A DNA stretch of 64,000 bases. It comes from Rugosimonospora africana (GTDB lineage: Bacteria > Actinomycetota > Actinomycetes > Mycobacteriales > Micromonosporaceae). Every line of letters begins with the position of its first letter. Within the stretch, counting starts at the first letter, position 1. A program made the position numbers and the translations under genes. Under the pieces are notes generated by a model. The model made no database searches, was not told where the DNA came from, and was given only the letters and a program-made list of their open reading frames with translations. The stretch lies in the NCBI RefSeq assembly GCF_016862975.1, contig NZ_BONZ01000048.1:31938-95937 (forward strand), written 5' to 3'. Positions 26,771-34,007 of the stretch are shown here, piece after piece.

Positions 26771-27253
26771 ATGCACACGACACCGTCCCTGCTCGCCGAA
26801 CTGGACGCGCTGCCCGCCCGTTGGGAAGTGCAGGCGACACTCGCCGCGCCCGTCGTGGCGGTCGCCGCGCTCCTGCTCGCCGTCGCCGAGGGGCGGGTTG
26901 GCGATGACAACCTGCTGGTACTGGCCAGGGCTTCGGCGGCACGCCAGGGGGCGATGACCGTCGTCGCCGGGTCCGGCTCCGGCGGGTACCGCGCCGAGCT
27001 GGCCGGGCCGGTGGGACCGGTGGAGATCCAGGTGGACTGGACCCGGTCCAGGGTGGCGGTGCAGAGCTGGTACGCCGGGGTGCACGCCGCCACCGCCTGC
27101 CCCGCGGGTACCCGGGTGACCCATCGCGTCCACCGGGTCCTGCCCGACCATCCCGGGTTCGCGGCCGGGATCGCCGAGATCGGCCTGCGTACCCGCATGT
27201 CGCGCGACCTGCGGCAAATGCTGGATGTGATCGCCGACCGGCTCGGCTGCTGA
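26771..27253 (+). CDS. Hypothetical protein, cotranscribed with a serine hydrolase
   Basis: A 160-residue protein that I do not recognise. It begins with a helical segment, 'TPSLLAELDALPARWEVQA', then 'PVVAVAALLLAVAEGRVGDD', which is hydrophobic but interrupted by charges and so unlikely to span the membrane. The centre has beta-like 'GPVEIQVDWTRSRVAVQSWY' and the end is helical ('SRDLRQMLDVIADRLG'). No signal peptide is visible. I chose the ATG at 26771, although the frame is open upstream. The serine hydrolase starts 42 bp downstream on the same strand, so they probably share a transcript. Confidence 0.6.
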   Translation: MHTTPSLLAELDALPARWEVQATLAAPVVAVAALLLAVAEGRVGDDNLLVLARASAARQGAMTVVAGSGSGGYRAELAGPVGPVEIQVDWTRSRVAVQSWYAGVHAATACPAGTRVTHRVHRVLPDHPGFAAGIAEIGLRTRMSRDLRQMLDVIADRLGC

Positions 27254-27295
27254 CGCTTTCCACCATCCCTCGTTCGATCAAAGGAGTACCCAACC

Positions 27296-28534
27296 ATGTC
27301 CATCACCCATACCGAGCAGCGCGGCTTCTCCGAGGCGGGGTTGCGCAGACTGCGCGACGTGCTGGCGCGGCCTGTCGATTCCGGGAGGATTCCCGGGCTC
27401 GTCGCCCTGGTCAGCCGGGGCGACGAGACGCACGTCGAAACGATCGGGACGATGCGCCACGACGGTGGCGCGCCGGTGCGCCGGGACACGATCTTCCGGA
27501 TGGCCTCGACCTCCAAGCCGGTCTCGGTGGCGGCGGCGATGGTCCTGCTCGACGAGTGCAGGCTGCGGCTGGACGACCCGGTGGAGTCGTGGCTGCCCGA
27601 GCTCGCCAACCGGCAGGTGCTGAAGCGGGTCGACGGCCCGCTGGACGACACCGTCCCGGCGCGGCGGCCGATCACCGTGCGGGACGTACTGACCTCCACG
27701 TTCGGGCTCGGGATGGACATGACGTCGCTGGGCACTCCGATCATGAACAAGGTCTTCGAGCAGGGGCTCACGCCCAATCTCCCGGAGCCGATGCCCGAGC
27801 CGGACGAGTGGATGCGCCGCCTTGGCACGCTCCCGCTGATGCACCAGCCCGGAGAGCGTTGGCAGTACCAGATCAGCAACGATCTCCTCGGGGTGCTCGT
27901 CGCCAGGGTCTCGGGCCAGTCGTTCGAGACGTTCCTGCGCGAACGCATCTTCGATCCGCTGGGGATGAAGGACACCGGTTTCCACGTACCCGCCGACAAG
28001 CTGGACCGGTTGCCACCCCTGTACGCCCCCCACCCGGAGACCGGAGAGTTCCTGGTGTGGGACGAGGCCGAGGGAGGACGCCACAGCAAGCCTCCGGCGT
28101 TCCAGGGCGGCGGCGGGGGGCTGGTCTCCACCGCCGACGACTACCACGCCTACTTCCGGATGCTGCTCAACGGCGGGATGCACGGGAGCGAACGGATCCT
28201 GTCCCGGCCCGCCGTCGAGCTGATGACCACCAACCGCCTCACGCCCGAGCAGCAGGCCGATCGAGACGCGTTGGCCCGCAACAACGTCCACGTATCGTTC
28301 GGCCAGGGTCAGCACGGCGGCTGGGGCTTCGGGATGGCGGTGCGCACCTACCGCGGCGACTACGCGCCGATCGGCCAGTTCGGTTGGGACGGTGGAAGCG
28401 GTACCTCGACCTACGCCGACCCCGACAACCAGCTCACCGGCATCCTGCTCACCCAGGTCGGGGCGTCCGTCCCGGATCCGGTGCGGCTCATGCACGACTT
28501 CTGGACCACGCTCTACCAGGCGATCGACGCCTGA
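27296..28534 (+). CDS. Serine hydrolase, beta-lactamase class C/esterase family VIII type
   Basis: A 412-residue serine hydrolase of the AmpC/PBP4*/EstB fold. The S-x-x-K motif is 'RMASTSKPVS' with Ser71 and Lys74, and the second catalytic region 'RWQYQISNDLLGVLVARVSG' puts Tyr191 in the base position. The C-terminal 'GQFGWDGGSGTSTYADPDN' stands in for the KTG box as in carboxylesterases of this group (W-G-G type). There is no signal peptide, so it acts in the cytoplasm. Family members hydrolyse esters or lactams. AAGGAG precedes the ATG at 27296. It is paired with the upstream hypothetical gene and ends before a strong terminator. Confidence 0.9.
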   Translation: MSITHTEQRGFSEAGLRRLRDVLARPVDSGRIPGLVALVSRGDETHVETIGTMRHDGGAPVRRDTIFRMASTSKPVSVAAAMVLLDECRLRLDDPVESWLPELANRQVLKRVDGPLDDTVPARRPITVRDVLTSTFGLGMDMTSLGTPIMNKVFEQGLTPNLPEPMPEPDEWMRRLGTLPLMHQPGERWQYQISNDLLGVLVARVSGQSFETFLRERIFDPLGMKDTGFHVPADKLDRLPPLYAPHPETGEFLVWDEAEGGRHSKPPAFQGGGGGLVSTADDYHAYFRMLLNGGMHGSERILSRPAVELMTTNRLTPEQQADRDALARNNVHVSFGQGQHGGWGFGMAVRTYRGDYAPIGQFGWDGGSGTSTYADPDNQLTGILLTQVGASVPDPVRLMHDFWTTLYQAIDA

Positions 28535-28578
28535 CACCGAGCCCGCCGCCGACCGGACGCCGATCCGCCCGGCCGCAG

Positions 28579-28623
28579 CGTGTCACGGGGCCCCGAGCCC
28601 CAGGCCCCGAGCCCCGTGACACG
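28579..28623. terminator. Hairpin terminator after the serine hydrolase
   Basis: CGTGTCACGGGGC pairs perfectly with GCCCCGTGACACG (13 bp) around a 19-nt loop, 45 bp after the serine hydrolase stop. No T-run follows. Confidence 0.8.
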
Positions 28624-28705
28624 GCGGTGCGACGGAAGGTGGTGGCAAGCCGAGAGAACCATTACGGTCGATGGATCATGCTCGGCTACCGGAGGGACAC
28701 CACCC

Positions 28706-30100
28706 GTGGTTCTTCGTTCCGCAACCCGCCGCCTGATCATCGGCGTGGCGGTCGCTTGCACAGTCACCGTTCTGGCCGGCCAGGAACCCGTCAACGCCGA
28801 GACGACCTCCGACATCGCGGCCGTGAGCCTGGCCTCGGGACAGTTCCAACTCACCGACACCAGCTACGCGGCGGCCACCAACCACCTCTACTCCGCCTAC
28901 CTGACCAGTCACGCGACGCTGACCGACGTCATCACCACGAATTTCACGACGAACTCGGCCGGCGCGACCGACCCCTGGATGAACCTGCGCACGATGACCT
29001 CGTGCCCCGCGGGCGATTCCGGACTGCCGACGGTGCCCACCACGGTCGCGTGGTGCTGGTCGCCTTCCCACGCCGACGACACCACCGCGGCATGGGATCC
29101 CCAGGGCATCGCCACCACCGGCGACGCGGACGGCTCCGACGGGGCGATCCAAGGTGACCGGGTCGTCGCCGTCAGCTGGCACTACCAGACCGCGTCCGGA
29201 TCGGGAGGCAGCGGTTGCCAGACCCAGAACCTGCTCAAGCTCACCCTGATCGACCGCGACACGAAGGAGTACCGCCATGTGTTGCTCGTCGAGCCGACGA
29301 GTACGAGCAGCACAGCCAGCAACTACACCTTCGTCACTGGCCACGGTGGCGGGATCGCCTGGTACGGCGACTACATCTACGTCACCGACACCACACACGG
29401 CATCCGCGTCTTCGACCTGAACAAGCTCGCCAGGGTCACCACGTACGGATCGAACGTCACCACGGTCGGCATCAGCTCGGGCAAGTCGAGCGCCTGCGGC
29501 TATGCGTACGTCGTGCCGGAGGTCCACCGGTACTTCCAGCCGCAGACGCCCGGGTCCTGCGCCTCCGCCGGCCCGATCGACCCCAACTACCTGTGCTTCT
29601 CCTGGCTGTCGTTGGACAAGACCGGGGCGGCGCCGTACAAGCTCGTGACCGGCGAGTGGTACGGCGGGGTCAACGGTGGCCGCATCGTCCGGTACCAGCT
29701 GAACCCGGCCAGCGCGGCGACCAATCCCGGCCTGTTGACGACCAGCGGCGGGAAAACCGTGGTGCAGGACGCCTACCGGGCGGTCCACTATGACGGGCTG
29801 CAGGGTGGCATGACGTGGACCGACGGGAACGGCCGGCTGAACTTCGCGTTCCAGAAGGGCTGCGGGCTAAGCCCTGGTGTCTTCTCCGTGTCCTGGGTCG
29901 GTGACCTGCGGGACACCACGACCTGCGCGAGCGGAGGAAACTGGGCCGCCGGTCCACCGGAGGATCTCGCGTACTGGCCGCGGGTCGCACCGATGACCAC
30001 CGACGAGATCTGGGGCCTGACGGAGAGCGCCGACGGTGCGGGGATCCGGACGGTCTACGCGATCCCGTTCACCGGTGGCCCGGTGCAGAACCTGCACTGA
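28706..30100 (+). CDS. Secreted protein of unknown function, propeller-like
   Basis: A 464-residue exported protein. The signal peptide is 'RRLIIGVAVACTVTVLAG' with cleavage near residue 30 ('VNAET'). The mature part contains paired Cys and short beta-rich repeats such as 'GDYIYVTDTTHGIRVFDLN' and 'GGRIVRYQLNP', resembling blades of a beta-propeller, and aromatic loops such as 'WCWSPSHADD'. No catalytic motif stands out. I chose the GTG at 28706 because GGAGGGA lies about 9 bp upstream and a proper signal peptide starts there; the longer frame to 28580 overlaps the terminator. It is followed 20 bp later by a small cytoplasmic protein gene. Confidence 0.65.
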   Translation: MVLRSATRRLIIGVAVACTVTVLAGQEPVNAETTSDIAAVSLASGQFQLTDTSYAAATNHLYSAYLTSHATLTDVITTNFTTNSAGATDPWMNLRTMTSCPAGDSGLPTVPTTVAWCWSPSHADDTTAAWDPQGIATTGDADGSDGAIQGDRVVAVSWHYQTASGSGGSGCQTQNLLKLTLIDRDTKEYRHVLLVEPTSTSSTASNYTFVTGHGGGIAWYGDYIYVTDTTHGIRVFDLNKLARVTTYGSNVTTVGISSGKSSACGYAYVVPEVHRYFQPQTPGSCASAGPIDPNYLCFSWLSLDKTGAAPYKLVTGEWYGGVNGGRIVRYQLNPASAATNPGLLTTSGGKTVVQDAYRAVHYDGLQGGMTWTDGNGRLNFAFQKGCGLSPGVFSVSWVGDLRDTTTCASGGNWAAGPPEDLAYWPRVAPMTTDEIWGLTESADGAGIRTVYAIPFTGGPVQNLH

Positions 30101-30120
30101 CCGCGGCGGCCTCGGCCGAG

Positions 30121-30588
30121 GTGGATCCGTTCACCCGGGCCGGGGCCGACGACCCCGACCACCCCGGCTATGTGTACAACCTGAATGCCGCGCTGCAGGC
30201 GCGGTTCGCATTCACGAACCCCGCTGACGGAGGCGAGATGAGGTCGGAGCCGCACTGGTTGTTGATCCTCGCCGGTCGACTGGATCAGGCGCGCCTGGAT
30301 GAGCTGCGCGGGCGGTTGGAACTGCGCCCGATGGGCCGGCTGACCGACCGGGAGGACGCGCACCTGGGTACCCGGGTCATCCCCGGCGGGTTGGAGCTGG
30401 ACCTGTGGCGGAACGAGGACACTGAGGACGACTGGGCCATCCACCTCGACGCGTACCGGGGTGTGCCCGACGAGGTTCTCGCGCAGTGGCACGTGCGGGC
30501 CGAGGAGGCGGCCGTCGCGGTCGGGCTGACCGTGGTGGAGTTCCGTTCGTTTCCGGGCGAGCGCCGCGAGGAACAGCAGACGACCTGA
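30121..30588 (+). CDS. Small hypothetical protein
   Basis: A 155-residue soluble protein that I do not recognise. It contains 'MRSEPHWLLILAGRLDQA', 'GTRVIPGGLELDLWRNED' and an acidic, helical C-terminal half ('DEVLAQWHVRAEEAAVAVG'). No membrane segment or signal is present. Two starts are plausible: GTG at 30121, with coding-like codon use from that point but a weak ribosome site, and ATG at 30238, 4 bp after GGAGG, giving 116 residues. I list the longer form because the upstream codons have the normal GC-rich third positions. It is 20 bp after the secreted propeller-like protein and ends before a terminator. Confidence 0.55.
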   Translation: MDPFTRAGADDPDHPGYVYNLNAALQARFAFTNPADGGEMRSEPHWLLILAGRLDQARLDELRGRLELRPMGRLTDREDAHLGTRVIPGGLELDLWRNEDTEDDWAIHLDAYRGVPDEVLAQWHVRAEEAAVAVGLTVVEFRSFPGERREEQQTT

Positions 30589-30625
30589 CGGGTTCGCGCT
30601 GTCGGGGTTGACGCTCTTGTCCGCT

Positions 30626-30657
30626 GACGGCCGCCGGCATCGAGGCCGGCGGCCGTC
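30626..30657. terminator. Hairpin terminator
   Basis: GACGGCCGCCGGC pairs perfectly with GCCGGCGGCCGTC (13 bp) around a 6-nt loop, 37 bp after the small hypothetical gene. Confidence 0.85.
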
Positions 30658-30995
30658 GATGAGTTAACGCGTGATCTTGAACAGTGAGTCGCGGCCACAC
30701 CCGGACTGTAAGACGGACCCGGACGCGGTTCTGACAACACCGAATCTGCCCAGGTGGCGGGCATGCTGACAGGCCGCCCTGCGATTCGGACACCCTCCGG
30801 TCTTCCGTGCGCGCACGTGCCCGTCCACGATCATGAATGTCCTGACATTGGCGGCTGACCGGCCGCCCGGCCATGGATCGCAACCACTGCGCACTGTCCA
30901 CCCTTCCGCCCGCCGGCCGTGACCACGCACGCCTGACCACGTGCTCGCGAAGGCCGCCAGACAGCAGTCGATGAGACAAGAAGGAGTACGAGGGA
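30658..30995. other. Long leader upstream of the I36-CHAP gene
   Basis: A 338-bp non-coding stretch. It shows no ydaO (cyclic di-AMP) riboswitch signature, although such elements often precede actinomycete wall hydrolases. The final part holds AAGAAGGAG as the ribosome site, 10 bp before the start. A promoter is expected here but no clear -35/-10 pair is visible. The only other structure is scattered short palindromic GC stretches. Confidence 0.4.
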
Positions 30996-31814
30996 ATGAA
31001 GATGCTCCACCGCATCCTCACCGGTGCGGCGACCACCCTGGCACTTGCCGCACCCGTGCTGCTCTTTGCCCAACCGGCCAGCGCGGCCTCGCGTGACGGC
31101 GTGTGTGACAGCGGCGAGTTCTGTTACTACTACAACAGTGACGAGCAGGGCTCGGTGTCGGACTTCACCGGTTCGGTCAGCGACTACGGCACCACCGAGC
31201 CAAGCTGTTACGACTTCAAGGGTGCGGGCGCCGGCAAGGGGCTCTGTATCAAGAACGATGCCGCGTCCGTGTGGAACCGCACCAGCCAGACCGTGCGGGT
31301 GTACTTCAACAGCGGGTACGCCGGGTCGTACCAGGATTTCGCGGCCGGGGCCAAGGGCAACCTCAACGCGACGCTGAAGAACAACAACGCCTCACACCAG
31401 TTCCTCACCTCATCGGGTGGCGGCGCCCAGACTCCGCGCAACGACTACGACGGCAACGCCCGTGGTTTCGCGCAGAACAACTGCACCGCCTTCGCCGCGT
31501 ACCGGATCGCCAGCCGGCTGGGCGTGCCCAGTTTCAGCAACACCTGGCACGGCCAGGTCTGGGGTGACGCCGGGCACTGGGACGACGCGGCTCGGGCGGC
31601 GGGCGTGACGGTCAACACGACGCCGACGGTCGGCGCGATCGCGGTGAATGACGTGCACAAGGTCGGCCACGTCGCCTACGTCAACAAGGTGTACAGCGAC
31701 GGATCGTTCGACGTCGAGGAATACAACTGGAACAACCCCCTCGCCTACGGCACCCGTTCACACGTCCACGTGAGCAGCGCCCAGGCCGACTTCCAACACA
31801 TGCTCCACTTCTAG
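30996..31814 (+). CDS. Secreted I36-like module fused to a CHAP peptidoglycan hydrolase
   Basis: A 272-residue exported protein. Residues 1-30 are a Sec signal ('LALAAPVLLFAQPASA'). Residues 32-138 form a Cys-containing I36-like module ('DGVCDSGEFCYYYNSDEQG', 'GTTEPSCYDFKGAGAG', 'AAGAKGNLNATLKNNNASHQ'). Residues 145-272 are a CHAP domain with Cys163 in 'AQNNCTAFAAYRI', His225 in 'VGHVAYVNKVY' and 'FDVEEYNW' for the third residue. CHAP domains cut peptidoglycan as amidases or endopeptidases. The ATG at 30996 follows AAGGAG. The N-terminal module is duplicated in the next gene, 17 bp downstream, where it is joined to a SpoIID domain instead. A joint role in wall turnover or as wall-directed toxins is likely but unproven. 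Confidence 0.82.
   Translation: MKMLHRILTGAATTLALAAPVLLFAQPASAASRDGVCDSGEFCYYYNSDEQGSVSDFTGSVSDYGTTEPSCYDFKGAGAGKGLCIKNDAASVWNRTSQTVRVYFNSGYAGSYQDFAAGAKGNLNATLKNNNASHQFLTSSGGGAQTPRNDYDGNARGFAQNNCTAFAAYRIASRLGVPSFSNTWHGQVWGDAGHWDDAARAAGVTVNTTPTVGAIAVNDVHKVGHVAYVNKVYSDGSFDVEEYNWNNPLAYGTRSHVHVSSAQADFQHMLHF
31086..31407 (+). repeat. Duplicated 322-bp I36-like module, copy 1
   Basis: This stretch encodes the I36-like module of the CHAP protein. It is nearly identical in bases to 31933-32254 (offset 847 bp, same length, same frame). The encoded modules differ at about 7 of 107 residues. The similarity stops abruptly at both ends, so the event was a duplication of the module alone. Confidence 0.9.
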
Positions 31815-31830
31815 AGACGGGACATCACCG

Positions 31831-32778
31831 ATGACGGTACGAAGACGAGCGGCGTTGACCTCACTGTTCGCAGCGATTGTCCTTGTCTTGAGCGGCGCCC
31901 TTCTGACCGCGCCGGCGAGTGCGGCCGCCGCGGCCTCGCGTGACGGCGTGTGCGACAGCGGCGAGTTCTGTTACTACTACAACAGCGGCGAGCTCGGCTC
32001 GGTGTCGGACTTCACCGGCTCGGTCAGCGACTACGGCACCACCGAGCCAAGCTGTTACGACTTCAAGGGTGCGGGCGCCGGCCAGGGTCTCTGCGTGAAG
32101 AACAACGCCGCGTCGGTGTGGAACCGCAGCAGCCAGACCGTGCGGGTGTATTACAACAGCGGCTATGCCGGGTCGTACCAGGATTTCGCGGCCGGGGCCA
32201 AGGGCAACCTCAACGCGACGCTGAAGAACAACAACGCCTCCCACCAGTTCCTCAGCTCGACACCGCCGACCGGATGCACGACCGACGGCACGAACACCAA
32301 GTTGCCCACGACCATCCTCGTGTACCGAGTCTCGCTCGGACGAGTCGACCGGGTCGATTTCGAGACCTACGTCAAGAATGTCCTGCCCAACGAGTGGATC
32401 TCGAGCTGGCCGGCAGAGTCGCTCAAGGCCGGAGCGATGGCGGTCAAGAGCTTCGGTTGGTACTGGGCCCTGCATTCGACGAACAAGACCTCGGGCGGAG
32501 CATGCTTCGACGTCTACGACAACACGTCGAGTCAGGTCTACAAGCCCGGTTCGGCGACGACGGCGACCAATTCCGCGGTCGACGCCACGTGGGGCACCCG
32601 CATGACGCGCGGCGGGGCCATCCTGCAGGCCCACTACTGCTCGACGACCACCGCCTGCGGCGGCTGGGTCACCGGTGACTGGATGTCCCAGTACGGCTCG
32701 CGTGACCTGGCCAATGCCGGCGACAGCTACTCGACGATCCTGAACTACTACTACGACAACATCACCCTGACATCGTGA
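31831..32778 (+). CDS. Secreted I36-like module fused to a SpoIID/LytB domain
   Basis: A 315-residue exported protein. Residues 1-34 are a signal peptide ('LSGALLTAPASAAAAA'). Residues 35-141 are the same I36-like module as in the upstream gene ('DGVCDSGEFCYYYNSGELG'). Residues 150-315 form a SpoIID domain: 'VDFETYVKNVLPNEWISSWP' with Glu188 in the position of the catalytic Glu, 'ESLKAGAMAVKSFGWY', and 'GDWMSQYGSRDLANAG', the usual end. SpoIID proteins are lytic transglycosylases acting on stem-peptide-free glycan. Together with the upstream CHAP protein, this gives an amidase/endopeptidase plus a transglycosylase in one transcript. The start is 17 bp after the upstream stop. Confidence 0.82.
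   Translation: MTVRRRAALTSLFAAIVLVLSGALLTAPASAAAAASRDGVCDSGEFCYYYNSGELGSVSDFTGSVSDYGTTEPSCYDFKGAGAGQGLCVKNNAASVWNRSSQTVRVYYNSGYAGSYQDFAAGAKGNLNATLKNNNASHQFLSSTPPTGCTTDGTNTKLPTTILVYRVSLGRVDRVDFETYVKNVLPNEWISSWPAESLKAGAMAVKSFGWYWALHSTNKTSGGACFDVYDNTSSQVYKPGSATTATNSAVDATWGTRMTRGGAILQAHYCSTTTACGGWVTGDWMSQYGSRDLANAGDSYSTILNYYYDNITLTS
31933..32254 (+). repeat. Duplicated 322-bp I36-like module, copy 2
   Basis: Second copy of the 322-bp module, nearly identical to 31086-31407 and in the same frame. It is followed here by a SpoIID domain rather than a CHAP domain. The sharp edges of similarity coincide with the domain boundaries. Confidence 0.9.
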
Positions 32779-32795
32779 GCTGAACCGATCGGGTG

Positions 32796-32845
32796 GCCGG
32801 AGGGCCGCCGCAGGCCAGAACGTGTATGGCCGGCGGCCCTCCGGC
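32796..32845. terminator. Strong hairpin terminator after the I36 pair
   Basis: GCCGGAGGGCCGCCG pairs perfectly with CGGCGGCCCTCCGGC (15 bp) around a 20-nt loop, 17 bp after the SpoIID gene. It marks the end of the two-gene unit. Confidence 0.85.
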
Positions 32846-32959
32846 GCTCCAGCACATCCACTCCTGACGATCAACCTCTATCTCGCTCCTCGAATGCGCG
32901 GTAACCTCACTCCCGGGCTGTTCAGGCTGCGGCGCGAGAACGAGTGGCAGGAGCAGGGT

Positions 32960-33901
32960 GTGGTCGACCGTGTGGCGATGCCGCGCGCGGAGGCGATCGA
33001 GGAGTTCGCGGCTGCACTTCGCGCGTTGCGTGCTGCGGCGGGTTCACCGTCCTTCCGCACGATGTCCGGACGATCGCACGCCATTTCGCACACGACACTG
33101 CACGACGCCGTGCAGGGCCACCGCCTGCCGAGCTGGCCGACCACGGCTGAGTTCGTCAAGGCATGCCTCGCCGACCCCGCCGATTTCCGCGAGCGGTGGG
33201 AGCAGGCGAATCAGATAGTCCGGTCAGTGGCCGGATCACCGGAAACCTCAGAGCCCGGCGAGAGCCCGGACGACAGCCCGGACGACAGCGGTCAGGTGGA
33301 CGCGGCGGATTGCCTGCCGGATGCCCCGCCGGATGCTCCCGTACGGGCGCCTCGACGCTGGCCCCGCCTCGTCGTCCTGGCAGCGGCTTTCGCCGGCACG
33401 CTGGTGGCCGGCTCGGTGGTGATCGGTGTGGCCGCGTCCGGCGGGGGCAACCCGCAGTCCCGGCATGGCTCCCCAGCGACTGCCCGGCCGCTGACCGCGA
33501 GCGACTGTCCGGTGCAGCAGTCCAACCCGCCGGTCGCGACGCCGCCGAACCCGGGTGACGCGGGCGCCTTCATCGGAGACATCACGCTGCCGGACTGCAC
33601 GCACGTCCCGCGCGGCAGCACATTCACCAAAATCTGGCGATTCAAGAACATCGGGAAGGTGCCGTGGCGTGGGTACGCGCTGCATCGCATCGACCTTCCA
33701 CAACAACGCGACCAGTGCCAGACCATCACGGACGTACCGATCAAGGACACCGAGCCGGGCCAGATCGTCGACATCGAGGTCGCGGTGACGGCTCCGAACA
33801 GTCCGGGCTTCTGTTTCGTACGGTTCAAGATGGAAGACGCGTCCGGGCGCATCGCGTTCCCCGGCAACCGCCCGGTGAACTTCCAGGTCGTCGTCGACTG
33901 A
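32960..33901 (+). CDS. HTH - transmembrane - NBR1 Ig-like domain protein
   Basis: A 313-residue membrane protein. Residues 10-85 form a cytoplasmic XRE-like HTH ('AISHTTLHDAVQGHRLPSWP', then 'DFRERWEQA'), the same HTH class as in the NB-ARC regulator at 24319. An acidic linker is followed by one transmembrane helix (about 136-157, 'LVVLAAAFAGTLVAGSVVIG'). The extracellular end (about 200-310) is an NBR1-type Ig domain: 'GSTFTKIWRFKNIGKVPW' and 'GQIVDIEVAVTAPNSPG'. I chose the GTG at 32960 because AGGAG lies 6 bp upstream. It lies downstream of the I36 pair after the terminator and may sense extracellular ligands. This is inferred. Confidence 0.78.
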   Translation: MVDRVAMPRAEAIEEFAAALRALRAAAGSPSFRTMSGRSHAISHTTLHDAVQGHRLPSWPTTAEFVKACLADPADFRERWEQANQIVRSVAGSPETSEPGESPDDSPDDSGQVDAADCLPDAPPDAPVRAPRRWPRLVVLAAAFAGTLVAGSVVIGVAASGGGNPQSRHGSPATARPLTASDCPVQQSNPPVATPPNPGDAGAFIGDITLPDCTHVPRGSTFTKIWRFKNIGKVPWRGYALHRIDLPQQRDQCQTITDVPIKDTEPGQIVDIEVAVTAPNSPGFCFVRFKMEDASGRIAFPGNRPVNFQVVVD

Positions 33902-34007
33902 GATATTCCCCTCCCGAAAGGCCGGAACCGCTGATACCAACCTGGGATCAGTGACGGCAGGATGGGACGTGGATGCCCTCATGGGAGGGCCCGCGAGGGG
34001 GTGGACG

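Noticed and set aside
25603..28131. An 842-codon open frame on the minus strand
   Set aside because: It lies antisense to the NB-ARC regulator and serine hydrolase and has Ser/Arg-rich composition without motifs.
28706..30588. Toxin-immunity pair
   Set aside because: Neither product shows a toxin domain and the small protein has no immunity-type features; kept only as a speculative remark.
30658..30995. Cyclic di-AMP (ydaO) riboswitch upstream of the CHAP gene
   Set aside because: The conserved blocks expected of that class are not found.
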